A program made the translations under genes and the position numbers. Below are positions 8,680-17,295 of a stretch of 59,267 bases of DNA, piece by piece. How positions within the stretch are numbered: the stretch's first letter is position 1; each line of letters opens with the position of its first letter. The stretch is taken from assembly GCA_029239755.1 (NCBI GenBank), contig JARBUI010000021.1, positions 1-59,267 of the forward strand. The letters are read 5' to 3'. The notes beneath the pieces were generated by a model. That model worked only from the letters and a program-made list of their open reading frames with translations. It did no database searches and was not told the DNA's origin. The stretch is from Clostridia bacterium (GTDB lineage: Bacteria; Bacillota; Clostridia; Lachnospirales; Cellulosilyticaceae).

Positions 8680-9906
8680 ATGGGATTAAATAATACACCT
8701 TCCGCAGACCGTCTTCATATTGGGATATTTGGAAAACGAAATGCGGGAAAATCCAGTATTATCAATGCTATTACAGGGCAAAACTTAGCTATAGTTTCAG
8801 AAGTTAAAGGAACGACAACTGATCCTGTTTATAAAGCAATGGAATTGCTTCCTTTAGGCCCAGTTATGCTTATTGATACGCCTGGACTTGATGATGAAGG
8901 AGAGCTTGGCAGGCTTAGGATTCAAAAAAGTTATCAGGTTTTAAATAAAACAGATACGGCTATATTAGTTATTGATGGGACTATCGGTATGACGAAAGAG
9001 GATATGGCTCTCATAGAGAAGTTTAAACAGAAGAACATTCCTTATGTCGTTGTTGTAAACAAAATAGACCTTGTGGACGATGAGTCATTAGTATTACAAG
9101 AGCAGCAGTGTGGACAATGTAAGGTGATAGGCGTAAGTACCTACACCAATAAGAATATTAATGAATTAAAAGAGATGATAGGTAAGCTGGTTCAGATCCA
9201 GGAATCTAAGTTTAGAATTGTTGCAGATTTACTGGAGCCATCGGACTTTGTTGTGCTAGTTGTTCCAATTGATAAGGCTGCTCCTAAAGGGAGGCTTATA
9301 CTGCCTCAGCAGCAGACTATCCGTGACATATTAGAAGCTGACGCCACAGCAATTGTTGTAAAGGAGTATGAACTTAGAGAAACGCTTGCAAACTTAGGGA
9401 AAAAGCCAAAGATGGTGATTACTGACAGCCAAGTTTTTGCAAAAGTATCAGCAGACACACCGAAGAATATTATGCTTACTTCTTTTTCTATCCTTTTTGC
9501 CAGATATAAAGGCAATCTGGAGGAAGCTGTAAAAGGAGCGGCGGCGCTGGAGAACCTCCAGGATGGGGATACGGTTTTAATATCAGAAGGGTGTACTCAC
9601 CACAGACAGTGTGATGATATCGGCACTGTAAAACTTCCTCGTTGGATTACACAGCATACAGGCAAACAAATTCAATTTGAATTCAGCAGTGGGACAGAAT
9701 TTCCAGATGACTTATCTCCATATAAACTTATCGTTCATTGTGGCAGCTGTATGCTAAATGAAAGAGAAATGAAGTATAGAATCCAATGTGCTAAGGATCA
9801 GCAAATCCCTATCACCAACTATGGTATATTAATAGCTTATATGCAAGGGATTTTAAAGCGAAGTGTTGAACCTTTCCCTTATATTGCTGACTTATTAGAA
9901 GAATAA
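8680..9906 (+). CDS. hydF: [FeFe]-hydrogenase H-cluster maturation GTPase HydF
   Basis: A 408-residue scaffold GTPase. The N-terminal GTPase domain shows the P-loop GKRNAGKS (18-25), DTPG (about 67-70) and NKID (about 127-130). A dimerisation domain follows, and the C-terminal cluster-binding domain carries the HydF signature Cys305-x-His307 with His353-Cys354-x-x-Cys357, a spacing inside the range known for the family. HydF accepts the diiron precursor and passes it to the hydrogenase apoprotein. It is preceded by a GGAGGTGG site and is the last gene of the maturation run. It ends 36 bases before the convergent aspA. Confidence 0.97.
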   Translation: MGLNNTPSADRLHIGIFGKRNAGKSSIINAITGQNLAIVSEVKGTTTDPVYKAMELLPLGPVMLIDTPGLDDEGELGRLRIQKSYQVLNKTDTAILVIDGTIGMTKEDMALIEKFKQKNIPYVVVVNKIDLVDDESLVLQEQQCGQCKVIGVSTYTNKNINELKEMIGKLVQIQESKFRIVADLLEPSDFVVLVVPIDKAAPKGRLILPQQQTIRDILEADATAIVVKEYELRETLANLGKKPKMVITDSQVFAKVSADTPKNIMLTSFSILFARYKGNLEEAVKGAAALENLQDGDTVLISEGCTHHRQCDDIGTVKLPRWITQHTGKQIQFEFSSGTEFPDDLSPYKLIVHCGSCMLNEREMKYRIQCAKDQQIPITNYGILIAYMQGILKRSVEPFPYIADLLEE

Positions 9907-9942
9907 TTAAGAAGCTAAAATAAAAAACAAAGTATAGACACC

Positions 9943-11331
9943 TTAGTCAAGATAAGTCATCTCATGGCGGTAATTTAGGAGCTTGTCTAATGTATCTTCG
10001 TCCAAGAGCTGCTTTTGAAGAACTAGCTCACGGATTTTTTGGGGTTCGCTGCCGCATTCTTTGATGAGGAATGCGGCATTTTCATAACCAATATAAGGAG
10101 CCAAAGAGGTAGCTAGAACAAGAGAACGGTCAAGATGTGCCTTGCAAGTCTCAATATTTGGTTTTAAGGTATCTATACATTTTGTTCTAAAGATCGAAAG
10201 GGTCTGTGTTAAGAGACTTAGGCTTTCTAACAGACTATCTGCAATCAGCGGCATAAAAGCATTAAGTTCAAAGTTTCCACTGGCAGCACAGAGGGTAATG
10301 GCATTATCGTTAGCCATAACTTTAATAGCAACCTGAGTAACCATTTCAGGAATAATGGGATTTACCTTTCCAGGCATAATAGTACTGCCGGCCTGCAGCT
10401 CCTCGAGTGTGATTTCCCCCAAACCTCCAAATGGTCCGGAATTCATGAGCCTCAGATCAGTTGATATTTTCATTAAGTTAACTGCAAGGGCTTTTAGAAG
10501 ACCCGAAACTTCAACAAATACATCATTATTTTGGGTAAGATCCATAGGATATTCAGCTCTGGAGAGTCCTATATCTGTCAGTTCCTGCAGGATATCAATA
10601 ATCTTATAGGTAAACTTACGGTTTGTATTGCTGCCGGTTCCTACAGCAGTTCCTCCGAGGTTAACCTGTCTCAGGCGTTCTTCTACCTTATAAATACGCC
10701 AACGATCCCTGGCGATAGCTTGGGCATAAGAACCAAATTCCTGTCCTAGTGTAATGGGCAGGGCATCCATGAGTTCAGTACGTCCTAATTTTAAAATAGC
10801 TGCATATTCAATTTCTTTTTTTTGCAGGGTTTCCTGAAGCCTACTGCATTCCTCGCTTAAGGAGCGTATCAGCTTAATGGCAGCAATGCGAAGTGCAGTT
10901 GGATACACATCATTAGTTGACTGGCCTTTATTAACGTGGTCTAAAGGATGAATAGTGTGATAATCCCCAAAAGTATGTCCAGAAAGTTTAAGTGCCAAAT
11001 TAGCAATCACTTCATTGACATTCATATTGGTTGAAGTTCCGGCTCCGCCTTGAAGTGCATTGGTGATAAAAGCATGATCGGCCTCTCCGTTAAGAGCCAT
11101 ATCACAGGCTTTTATAATAGAGTCAGCCATTTCGTCGCCCAGGAGCTTAAGTTTTTTATGAGCTATTGCAGCAGCTTTTTTAATAGTAATCATGGCATAA
11201 ATCAGCTCTAGTCTTACATAATTATTACTGATACTAAAGTTATTGGCAGCACGTACAGTCTGGATGCCGTATAATGCGTGTTCATCAATTGCTATACTGC
11301 CTATTTTATCTTTTTCTTCTCGCACGTTCAT
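9943..11331 (-). CDS. aspA: Aspartate ammonia-lyase (class II fumarase/aspartase superfamily)
   Basis: This 462-residue enzyme has the superfamily signature GSTIMPGKVNP, the THDPLDHVNKGQSTND-like region (here IHPLDHVNKGQSTNDVYPT) and the N-terminal ALYGIQTVRAANNF typical of aspartases. It would convert aspartate to fumarate and ammonia in the cytoplasm. Aspartase genes recur next to hydE, hydG and hydF in Clostridia and Thermotogae, so the convergent position after hydF is probably meaningful. A fumarase function is the alternative, but the N-terminal pattern favours aspartase. There is no clear hairpin in the 36 bases between it and hydF. Confidence 0.85.
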   Translation of the reverse strand: MNVREEKDKIGSIAIDEHALYGIQTVRAANNFSISNNYVRLELIYAMITIKKAAAIAHKKLKLLGDEMADSIIKACDMALNGEADHAFITNALQGGAGTSTNMNVNEVIANLALKLSGHTFGDYHTIHPLDHVNKGQSTNDVYPTALRIAAIKLIRSLSEECSRLQETLQKKEIEYAAILKLGRTELMDALPITLGQEFGSYAQAIARDRWRIYKVEERLRQVNLGGTAVGTGSNTNRKFTYKIIDILQELTDIGLSRAEYPMDLTQNNDVFVEVSGLLKALAVNLMKISTDLRLMNSGPFGGLGEITLEELQAGSTIMPGKVNPIIPEMVTQVAIKVMANDNAITLCAASGNFELNAFMPLIADSLLESLSLLTQTLSIFRTKCIDTLKPNIETCKAHLDRSLVLATSLAPYIGYENAAFLIKECGSEPQKIRELVLQKQLLDEDTLDKLLNYRHEMTYLD

Positions 11332-11529
11332 GTGAATTATACCTCATCTATAGGATTAATTAAGTCAAATTTTCAAAAAAGAAACGGAGTTATTCTCAGC
11401 AAAAGTATAGCATGTTTATTTAAATAAAACTACTGGTTTAAAAGTGCTGGAAAGATCTTTGAAGAGTTTAGTACAATGATGCTAAAGGATATTAAGTTTA
11501 TAAGAGATGATATAGAGGAGGGAATCCCT

Positions 11530-12468
11530 ATGGGGTATGTACCAAAATATTTATGTGATTTGCATACACATACTACTTGTTCAGATGGGCATGATACGCC
11601 TAAAGAATTAGTGGGCAGAGCTGTAAATGCAGGCATGAAAATTATTGCTGTTACAGATCATGAAGTGATACCGGTTGAGAGCATAATAGAAAATAACAAA
11701 AAGATAAATATTGTTGACTATGCAAAGGATAAAGGACTTAAGCTTATAAGAGGGATCGAGATTTCTTGTGACACTGATAATGAAGATGTCCATATCATTG
11801 GATTAGGATGTAACTGGGAAGATGCCTATTTTCAGCTTCTCCAAACAGAGATTCAGCAAGGTAAGACAGAAAGCTGCAGGGAACTTATAGAAGTGCTTAA
11901 TAAAAAGGGTATAAATATTAACTGGGAAGAGATTCTTAAAATAAACAATATTGAAGATCATCCAGAGCTCATTCAAAAGAAGCAGCTTTTTGAAATGATG
12001 GTGATGAAGGGATATGTGAAATCGTGGAAAGAGGGGAAAGAGCTTATTCAAAGTGACCAGAGCTTAAAAGTTAAGCGGAAAAAGCCAGACCCTGTTGAAG
12101 CGATAAAGAAGATTCATGAGACCGGAGGGATTGCAATTTTAGCACATCCTTATCTGATAGATGAAGATGTAAGTTATAAGGGCAAGAAACTTACTAGAGA
12201 TCAATATATTGAGTTATTAATAAAAGCTTCTTTGGACGGGATTGAAGCTTGCTATTCGTATGATAAAACGAGCTATAGAGGAAGAATGACTAAGGCTGAA
12301 ATAGAAAAAGAAATTAGAGAAAGATATACTGACAAAGTTCCTATTATCTCTGGTGGTTCCGATTATCATGCAGACTATAAGAAACAGGCGGTTAATTCAA
12401 GAGAATTAGGCGAGTGTGGGATTGAGCTTCAATACTTTTATGACAATACATTATTAAAAAGGTTATAA
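11530..12468 (+). CDS. PHP-domain phosphoesterase
   Basis: A 312-residue PHP-family metal-dependent phosphoesterase. It begins with the metal motif DLHTHTTCSDG, followed by AVTDHE, GIEIS and HIIGLG, then ILAHPY, and near the end SGGSDYHAD. These supply the His/Asp/Glu ligands of the trinuclear site. Relatives include TrpH/YciV-type 5'-nucleotidases or exonucleases; the exact substrate cannot be read. The start is placed at 11530 because GAGGAGGGA sits six bases before that ATG; an in-frame ATG at 11476 lacks a ribosome site. The gene stands alone between aspA (divergent) and the malic enzyme (convergent). Confidence 0.8.
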   Translation: MGYVPKYLCDLHTHTTCSDGHDTPKELVGRAVNAGMKIIAVTDHEVIPVESIIENNKKINIVDYAKDKGLKLIRGIEISCDTDNEDVHIIGLGCNWEDAYFQLLQTEIQQGKTESCRELIEVLNKKGININWEEILKINNIEDHPELIQKKQLFEMMVMKGYVKSWKEGKELIQSDQSLKVKRKKPDPVEAIKKIHETGGIAILAHPYLIDEDVSYKGKKLTRDQYIELLIKASLDGIEACYSYDKTSYRGRMTKAEIEKEIRERYTDKVPIISGGSDYHADYKKQAVNSRELGECGIELQYFYDNTLLKRL

Positions 12469-12484
12469 GAAAAGATAAAAATAT

Positions 12485-12504
12485 GGCAAGCCTTTTGGCT
12501 TGCC
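12485..12504. repeat. Short perfect hairpin after the PHP gene
   Basis: GGCAAGCC pairs with GGCTTGCC across a four-base loop. No T run follows, so it may protect the transcript end, with the true terminator 45 bases further on. Confidence 0.55.
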
Positions 12505-12547
12505 GCTACAAGATGATGTCATTTATTAATCGTTTGCTATATACGTT

Positions 12548-12580
12548 AAAAAGCCATGAAACTACTCATGGCTTTTTTTG
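12548..12580. terminator. Bidirectional terminator between PHP and malic enzyme genes
   Basis: AAGCCATGA pairs with TCATGGCTT, with an A run on the left and a T run on the right, so it can end transcription of both convergent genes. Confidence 0.85.
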
Positions 12581-12617
12581 GTGCATTTTAAAAGGGCTTA
12601 TAGGTAAGCGTTTTGAA

Positions 12618-13790
12618 TTATATTCTTGCTACACCTGTTTCGTGTGCAGATTTAATCACAGCCTCTGCAACGACTTTTCCAATACGCTTATCAAGTGCAT
12701 TAGGGAGGATGTAGTCTTCATTTAGCTCCTCGTCTGAAACAAGATTTGCAATAGCATATGAAGTTGATACCTTCATTTCTTCATTGATAACAGAGGCGCG
12801 GCAGTCAAGAGCCCCGCGGAAGATACCTGGAAATGCAAGCACATTATTAATTTGGTTAGGGAAATCGGAACGTCCTGTTCCAACAACTTTAGCGCCAGCA
12901 GCTTTTGCATCGTCAGGCATAATTTCTGGAGTAGGATTAGCCATTGCAAAGATGATGGGATCTGAATTCATGGATCTTACCATATCCTGAGTGACGATAT
13001 GAGGCGCAGATACACCGAAGAATACATCAGCTCCAGCCATTGCATCAGAAAGACTGCCGCGGAGGTGATCTTTATTTGTAACTTGTGCCATAAGTGCTTG
13101 CTCAGAGTTGAGTTCTTCCATGCCTTCGCATATGATGCCAAATTTATCAACCATGATGAGGTTTTTAAGTCCTAGGTTTAAAAGATGTTTAGAAATAGCA
13201 ATACCTGCAGAACCTGCCCCATTGATGACAGCTTTTACTGTTCCAATATCTTTTTTAACCACTTTCAAAGCATTTATGAATGCAGCGGCAACAACAATAG
13301 CTGTACCGTGCTGATCATCGTGGAATACAGGGATATCACATATCTCCTTTAAACGGCGTTCTACTTCAAAACAACGAGGGGCTGAAATATCTTCAAGATT
13401 GATTCCGCCAAAGCTGCCAGAAATAAGATAAATTGTTTGGACAAGCTCATCTACATCTTTTGAGCGAATACAAATAGGAAAAGCATCTACTCCGGCAAAT
13501 TCTTTAAATAAGGCAGCCTTCCCTTCCATAACGGGCATGCCTGCTTCGGGGCCAATGTCCCCAAGGCCTAAAACAGCAGTACCGTCAGTAATAACAGCAA
13601 CGAGGTTGCCGCGGCGTGTAAGTTCAAAAGACTTATTATAATCCCTCTGAATAGCAAGGCAAGGTTCTGCAACGCCTGGTGTGTAAGCTAAGGAAAGATC
13701 TTCCCTTGTATTAATAGGTGCCCTTGAGACAACCTCTATCTTACCTTGCCACTCGTAATGTTTTTTTAAAGATTCTTCTCTTATATTCAT
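12618..13790 (-). CDS. Malic enzyme (oxaloacetate-decarboxylating malate dehydrogenase)
   Basis: A 390-residue bacterial short-form malic enzyme, which oxidatively decarboxylates malate to pyruvate. Visible features are [13 protein letters not shown] near the N-terminus, the [22 protein letters not shown] block with the catalytic Lys, [11 protein letters not shown] for metal binding, and the nucleotide fold [11 protein letters not shown]. The start is set at the second Met (13790) because AAAGGAG lies seven bases upstream of it, inside the end of the preceding gene. It lies 13 bases downstream of the Ldh-family gene in one operon. Cofactor choice (NAD or NADP) cannot be decided by eye. Confidence 0.93.
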   Translation of the reverse strand: MNIREESLKKHYEWQGKIEVVSRAPINTREDLSLAYTPGVAEPCLAIQRDYNKSFELTRRGNLVAVITDGTAVLGLGDIGPEAGMPVMEGKAALFKEFAGVDAFPICIRSKDVDELVQTIYLISGSFGGINLEDISAPRCFEVERRLKEICDIPVFHDDQHGTAIVVAAAFINALKVVKKDIGTVKAVINGAGSAGIAISKHLLNLGLKNLIMVDKFGIICEGMEELNSEQALMAQVTNKDHLRGSLSDAMAGADVFFGVSAPHIVTQDMVRSMNSDPIIFAMANPTPEIMPDDAKAAGAKVVGTGRSDFPNQINNVLAFPGIFRGALDCRASVINEEMKVSTSYAIANLVSDEELNEDYILPNALDKRIGKVVAEAVIKSAHETGVARI

Positions 13791-13803
13791 GGTATACTCC
13801 TTT

Positions 13804-14916
13804 TTACTCAAATGGGAATTGGTATTTTGTTAAGCCTAGATCGTTGCGGATGGCAATAAGTTCTTTTTGAACGGCATCGTTGATAGGAACACCGCTGTCT
13901 TTTCTTTCCTGCCATACAAGGTATTCTTTTTCGCCTGCTGTAAAGATGCGATCTTCACCAGGGGCTTTAACAGAACCTCTAAGGTCACGAAGGATATCAC
14001 CGCAGGTTTTCTTGAAGGCTTCAAGCCCCATGAAGGCTTCGGTGTCAATAGCAATAAAGAAGTGTCCAAGATGGAAAGGAACCTTCTCGCCATTTTCACC
14101 GATACCTGATAAAGCACGTAGGAAATTACCTTGTTGAAGAGCAGCCGAAAGAATTTCTACAACGGTTGCATAACCATAACCTTTATAGCCTGCAAGTTCT
14201 TCACCAATGCCGCCAAGAGGAGCAAGTGCAGCATTTCCGGTATTTAAGTCATTTAAAATCTGAACGGAATCTGTTTGTGCACTGCCGTCACGGCCAACAA
14301 CCATACCTGCTGGAGTATCTTTATTTACACGTGCATAATATTCGATACGTCCTCTTTGGGTAATAGAGGTCGCACAGTCAAGAACAAAAGGAAACTCTTC
14401 GTCAGTTGGCATGCCAAAGGTAAGAGGATTTGTACCGAGCATATTTTCAACACCAAAGGTAGGAGCAATAGAAGGTCTTGCATTTGTACCAGTTATACCA
14501 ATACAGCCGGATTTTGATGCCATTGTAGTATAGTAACCAGCAATTCCGTAATGTGTAGAGTTGCGTGCAACAACCATACCCATGCCGAATTTCTTAGCTT
14601 TTTCTATAGCCATTGACATCGCCTTATAGCCTATTACCTGCCCCATTCCATCATGGCCGTCTACAACAGCTGTTGTTGCTGTCTCTTTGATCACTTCGAA
14701 GTTCGTTATAGGATTTTGAATACCTGCTTTAATTCTGTCTAAGTAGATTGGTTTAAATCTATTAACCCCATGTGATTCAATACCTCTTTTATCAGACTCG
14801 AGTAAAACATCTGCACATATTTTTGCATCTTCTTCCGGAATACCATACCCTTTAAATGCATCAATTACAAAGTTAGTAATTGTTTCCCAACCAACGATAT
14901 TTGTTTTAACTGACAT
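13804..14916 (-). CDS. Ldh-family (malate/L-lactate/sulfolactate-type) dehydrogenase
   Basis: A 370-residue NAD(P)-dependent dehydrogenase of the Ldh2/MDH2 family, not the Rossmann LDH family. Characteristic segments are DKRGIESHGVNRF, NSTHYGIAGYYT with the catalytic His, GITGTNARPSIAP and GTNPLTFGMP, and LGGIGEELAGYKGYG. Family members oxidise malate, L-lactate, ureidoglycolate or sulfolactate (ComC). Its operon partner is a malic enzyme, which favours malate, giving oxaloacetate or pyruvate from the same substrate. The neighbouring sulfosugar cluster makes sulfolactate a second possibility. A strong GGAGGAT site lies before the ATG. Confidence 0.85.
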   Translation of the reverse strand: MSVKTNIVGWETITNFVIDAFKGYGIPEEDAKICADVLLESDKRGIESHGVNRFKPIYLDRIKAGIQNPITNFEVIKETATTAVVDGHDGMGQVIGYKAMSMAIEKAKKFGMGMVVARNSTHYGIAGYYTTMASKSGCIGITGTNARPSIAPTFGVENMLGTNPLTFGMPTDEEFPFVLDCATSITQRGRIEYYARVNKDTPAGMVVGRDGSAQTDSVQILNDLNTGNAALAPLGGIGEELAGYKGYGYATVVEILSAALQQGNFLRALSGIGENGEKVPFHLGHFFIAIDTEAFMGLEAFKKTCGDILRDLRGSVKAPGEDRIFTAGEKEYLVWQERKDSGVPINDAVQKELIAIRNDLGLTKYQFPFE

Positions 14917-15048
14917 AAAATCATCCTCCTAAAATGTTTTGTAGTAGTAATCAAATAAACCCAATCAATATGTATATGAATTTACTTAGATTTTTTATAC
15001 TATGATTGTACTCTTAAATCTATTTATAAGTAAGGCAATTTGGAAGAA

Positions 15049-16116
15049 TTAATCAACCATCACACATCTGATTTGGCTGATAAGTTCGTCGTAACCTTTC
15101 AGAAATTGGTTAAGAGTTACTTTGAAAGATCCAAAAGTATCAAACTGCTCTGGTGTAAGAGCAGAAGGCTCATAGAAATCCTTGAAGTCTGGAATGGTAT
15201 TAAGTTGTTCTAGAATATTGGCGTCTACTGGCAAGTGAAGAGTCTCTTTAACAGGAACGCTGCAGTTATTAAGTTTTACCTGCCAATTATAAGGAATAGT
15301 CATACATACGTTAGGGCCTATGAGCTGTGACCAATGATAATGATTACGGTAAGCAGCGGTAAGAAGACGGGTAGTGTAGGCTTTTTCTTGGTATAATGCA
15401 TAAGCCTTTTTAAACACAGCTACACCTGCCCAGTCGATTACGCCGCCATCGACTAGTATATTTTGTTCATCTGTAATAGTTTTTAACCAGTCGTCAACAC
15501 GGCCAATCATTAACGTACAAACAGGGGTAATTCCTTCTACACTTTTACCCTCAGCTTTGCGCCTTTCTAAACCACGTTCTACAGCTTCGGCTACAGCTAA
15601 AGCTTGTGAAACAGTAAAAGAAACAGTTGCGTTAATACTAATACCCAGGTAAGTGACTTCTTCAATAGCTTTAACTCCTGCGAAGCTTGCGGGGATCTTC
15701 ACTTGAATGTTTGGTGCAAGGCTGTTAAAGTGACAGGTTTGATCTATCATTTTAGAAGCATTACGGTAATATTTTGCATTGGTTTGCATTGATATTTTGC
15801 CTTGTTTGCCGCCGCTCTTTTGCCATATTGGTTCTAATGTCTTAGCACCTAGAAGCCCCATTTGGTCAATAAGGAGCCATGCAATATCGTCTTCTGTGGC
15901 ATCGGGATTCTCAGAAATAAGTTCTTTTATCTTAAAAACCCAATCTTTAAATTCTTTTTTGAGCACACTGCTGACTATAACTGGATTAGTGGTAGCACTT
16001 ACGGCGCCGCGGTCAATGGCATAGCATAATTCAGAATAAGAGCATGAATCATTCCAAACTTCTAAATTAGGAAACTTGGATACTGTTTCATGTAATTTCC
16101 CTTTATATGTATTCAT
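15049..16116 (-). CDS. Transaldolase-family protein (long form)
   Basis: A 355-residue class I aldolase of the transaldolase family. Catalytic-site positions are recognisable: Asp23 (EVWNDSC), Asn44 in SATTNPVIV, and the Schiff-base Lys140 in IQVKIPAS. Arg206 in MIGRVDDW keeps the position that binds phosphate in transaldolases. It is longer than the 215-230-residue TalC type. It is transcribed away from the transketolase gene, and both share a divergent promoter region with a common box, so co-regulation is likely. Possible roles are recycling of pentose phosphates formed by the transketolase steps or direct action on a sulfosugar. A GGAGGC site precedes the ATG. Confidence 0.85.
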   Translation of the reverse strand: MNTYKGKLHETVSKFPNLEVWNDSCSYSELCYAIDRGAVSATTNPVIVSSVLKKEFKDWVFKIKELISENPDATEDDIAWLLIDQMGLLGAKTLEPIWQKSGGKQGKISMQTNAKYYRNASKMIDQTCHFNSLAPNIQVKIPASFAGVKAIEEVTYLGISINATVSFTVSQALAVAEAVERGLERRKAEGKSVEGITPVCTLMIGRVDDWLKTITDEQNILVDGGVIDWAGVAVFKKAYALYQEKAYTTRLLTAAYRNHYHWSQLIGPNVCMTIPYNWQVKLNNCSVPVKETLHLPVDANILEQLNTIPDFKDFYEPSALTPEQFDTFGSFKVTLNQFLKGYDELISQIRCVMVD

Positions 16117-16157
16117 AATAGAAGCCTCCTTTTAAATTTAATGTTCTAACTATTTAT

Positions 16158-16186
16158 AATATAAATGATATAAAATAAAAAATCAA
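16158..16186 (-). promoter_or_regulatory. Promoter of the long transaldolase gene
   Basis: On the minus strand TTGATT (16186-16181) and TATATT (16163-16158) are 17 bases apart. The ACAATTAATTAAAAG box (16186-16200) abuts the -35 element on its upstream side. Confidence 0.6.
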
Positions 16187-16200
16187 CAATTAATTAAAAG
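16186..16200 (+). promoter_or_regulatory. Isolated copy of the ACAATTAATTWAAAG box
   Basis: This 15-base sequence matches the copy at 16284-16298 at 14 of 15 positions and sits at the -35 region of the divergent transaldolase promoter. It is a candidate operator shared by the two sides of the intergenic region. Confidence 0.5.
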
Positions 16201-16280
16201 ATATTATAAATATTATAAAATAGATTAAACCTCGATTATATATGAAATAATGCACGTTATATTTGTATATTAAATAATAA

Positions 16281-16309
16281 TTGACAATTAATTTAAAGGT
16301 ATATATAAT
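16281..16309 (+). promoter_or_regulatory. Consensus SigA promoter of the sulfosugar operon
   Basis: TTGACA (16281-16286) and TATAAT (16304-16309) are separated by exactly 17 bases, a perfect consensus. Transcription would begin near 16316, leaving about 140 bases of leader before the GTG start. Such a strong core promoter normally needs a repressor, and repeated boxes overlap it. Confidence 0.85.
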
Positions 16310-16347
16310 TAGTTTAAAGATATATATAATTCATTTAAAGTAAATAT
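16284..16347 (+). repeat. Three direct repeats at 21-bp spacing across the promoter
   Basis: Copies begin at 16284/85, 16305/06 and 16326/27. Each contains AATT, two variable bases, then TTTAAAG, with TTTAAAG starting at 16292, 16313 and 16334, an exact period of 21 bases or two helical turns. The first copy fills the promoter spacer, the second covers the expected start point and the third lies in the early transcript. All copies face the same side of the helix, as expected for cooperative repressor binding. The ROK regulator at 19966 is the likely ligand-responsive protein. The rest of 16117-16458 is AT-rich and I see nothing else in it. Confidence 0.7.
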
Positions 16348-16458
16348 TTTACTTGGTGGCGTTGTTTTTAAACAGCAAAATCAAACTTGCCTTAATAAGA
16401 GAAGTTGTTTATAGAGGTAGGGGAGTTTCGATAATAAATGAGAAAGGGGTAGGAGGAA

Positions 16459-17295
16459 GTGAAACTAGGAGAAATAAATGATTTAATTCAAAAAGCAGGT
16501 GAAATAAGAAACTTAACTATTGATGAGCTGGCTGAAGCAGGCGTTGGGCATGTGGGAGGCTGTCTGTCCATTGTAGAAGTTCTTACGGTATTATACTATC
16601 GTTTTATGAAAGTTGACGCAAATGAACCAAAGATGAAATTGAGAGACAGGTTAGTCCTATCAAAAGGGCATGCTGGACCTGCTTTATATGCTGCGCTGGC
16701 GCATAAAGGTTTTTTTGACAAGAGTTTGCTTAGTAAACTTAATAAGCCGGGAACAATACTGCCTAGTCACTGTGATATGCTTAAAACGACCGGGATAGAT
16801 ATGACTACAGGGTCTTTAGGGCAAGGGTTTTCTTGCGCAGTGGGGATGGCTGCAGGCTCTAAAATAAAACAAGATCAAGTGACAATCTATACTATTATAG
16901 GAGATGGAGAATCTCAAGAAGGACAAATATGGGAAGCGGCCATGTATGCAGGCTCCCATAAGCTAGATAATATAATCGCCTTTACGGATTATAATAAAAT
17001 GCAAATAGATGGAACGACTGATGAAATAGTAAGTTTATCTCCCTTGGATAAAAAGTGGGAGGCTTTTGGGTGGCATGTCATCAATGTAGAAGATGGACAT
17101 AATATGGAGGAGATATCCTGCGCGATTGAGGCTGCTAAAGTCCTACAGGGAAAACCGAGTATGATTATCCTAAATACAATAAAGGGAAAAGGACTTAAGT
17201 GTGCAGAAAAAGCAGGCGTTGCAAACCATAATATGCCTATTACAAGAGAAATGGTAGATAGGGAAAAACAAAAGGCTTTGGTAGGGGAGGTATGA
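16459..17295 (+). CDS. Transketolase N-terminal subunit (candidate SqwG/SqwH partner)
   Basis: A 278-residue thiamine-diphosphate-binding half of a split transketolase. It shows HVGGCLSIVEVLTVLYY, LSKGHAGPALYAAL, TGSLGQGFSCAVGMA and the ThDP motif GDGESQEGQIWEA leading to DYNKMQIDG. The start is a GTG: the in-frame codon before it is followed upstream by a stop, and GGGGTAGGAGG precedes it. The stop overlaps the C-subunit start (ATGA). Its position at the head of an operon with an RpiB-like isomerase and iron alcohol dehydrogenase matches the sulfoglycolytic transketolase (sulfo-TK) arrangement. An ordinary pentose-phosphate role is the alternative. Confidence 0.92.
   Translation: MKLGEINDLIQKAGEIRNLTIDELAEAGVGHVGGCLSIVEVLTVLYYRFMKVDANEPKMKLRDRLVLSKGHAGPALYAALAHKGFFDKSLLSKLNKPGTILPSHCDMLKTTGIDMTTGSLGQGFSCAVGMAAGSKIKQDQVTIYTIIGDGESQEGQIWEAAMYAGSHKLDNIIAFTDYNKMQIDGTTDEIVSLSPLDKKWEAFGWHVINVEDGHNMEEISCAIEAAKVLQGKPSMIILNTIKGKGLKCAEKAGVANHNMPITREMVDREKQKALVGEV

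Noticed and set aside
11476..11529. Longer start of the PHP protein
   Set aside because: No ribosome site before 11476, while the ATG at 11530 has a strong one directly ahead of the metal motif.
15049..16116. Assignment of the long transaldolase as the sulfofructose cleaving enzyme
   Set aside because: It keeps the phosphate-binding Arg position, so an ordinary sugar phosphate remains more likely than for the short form.
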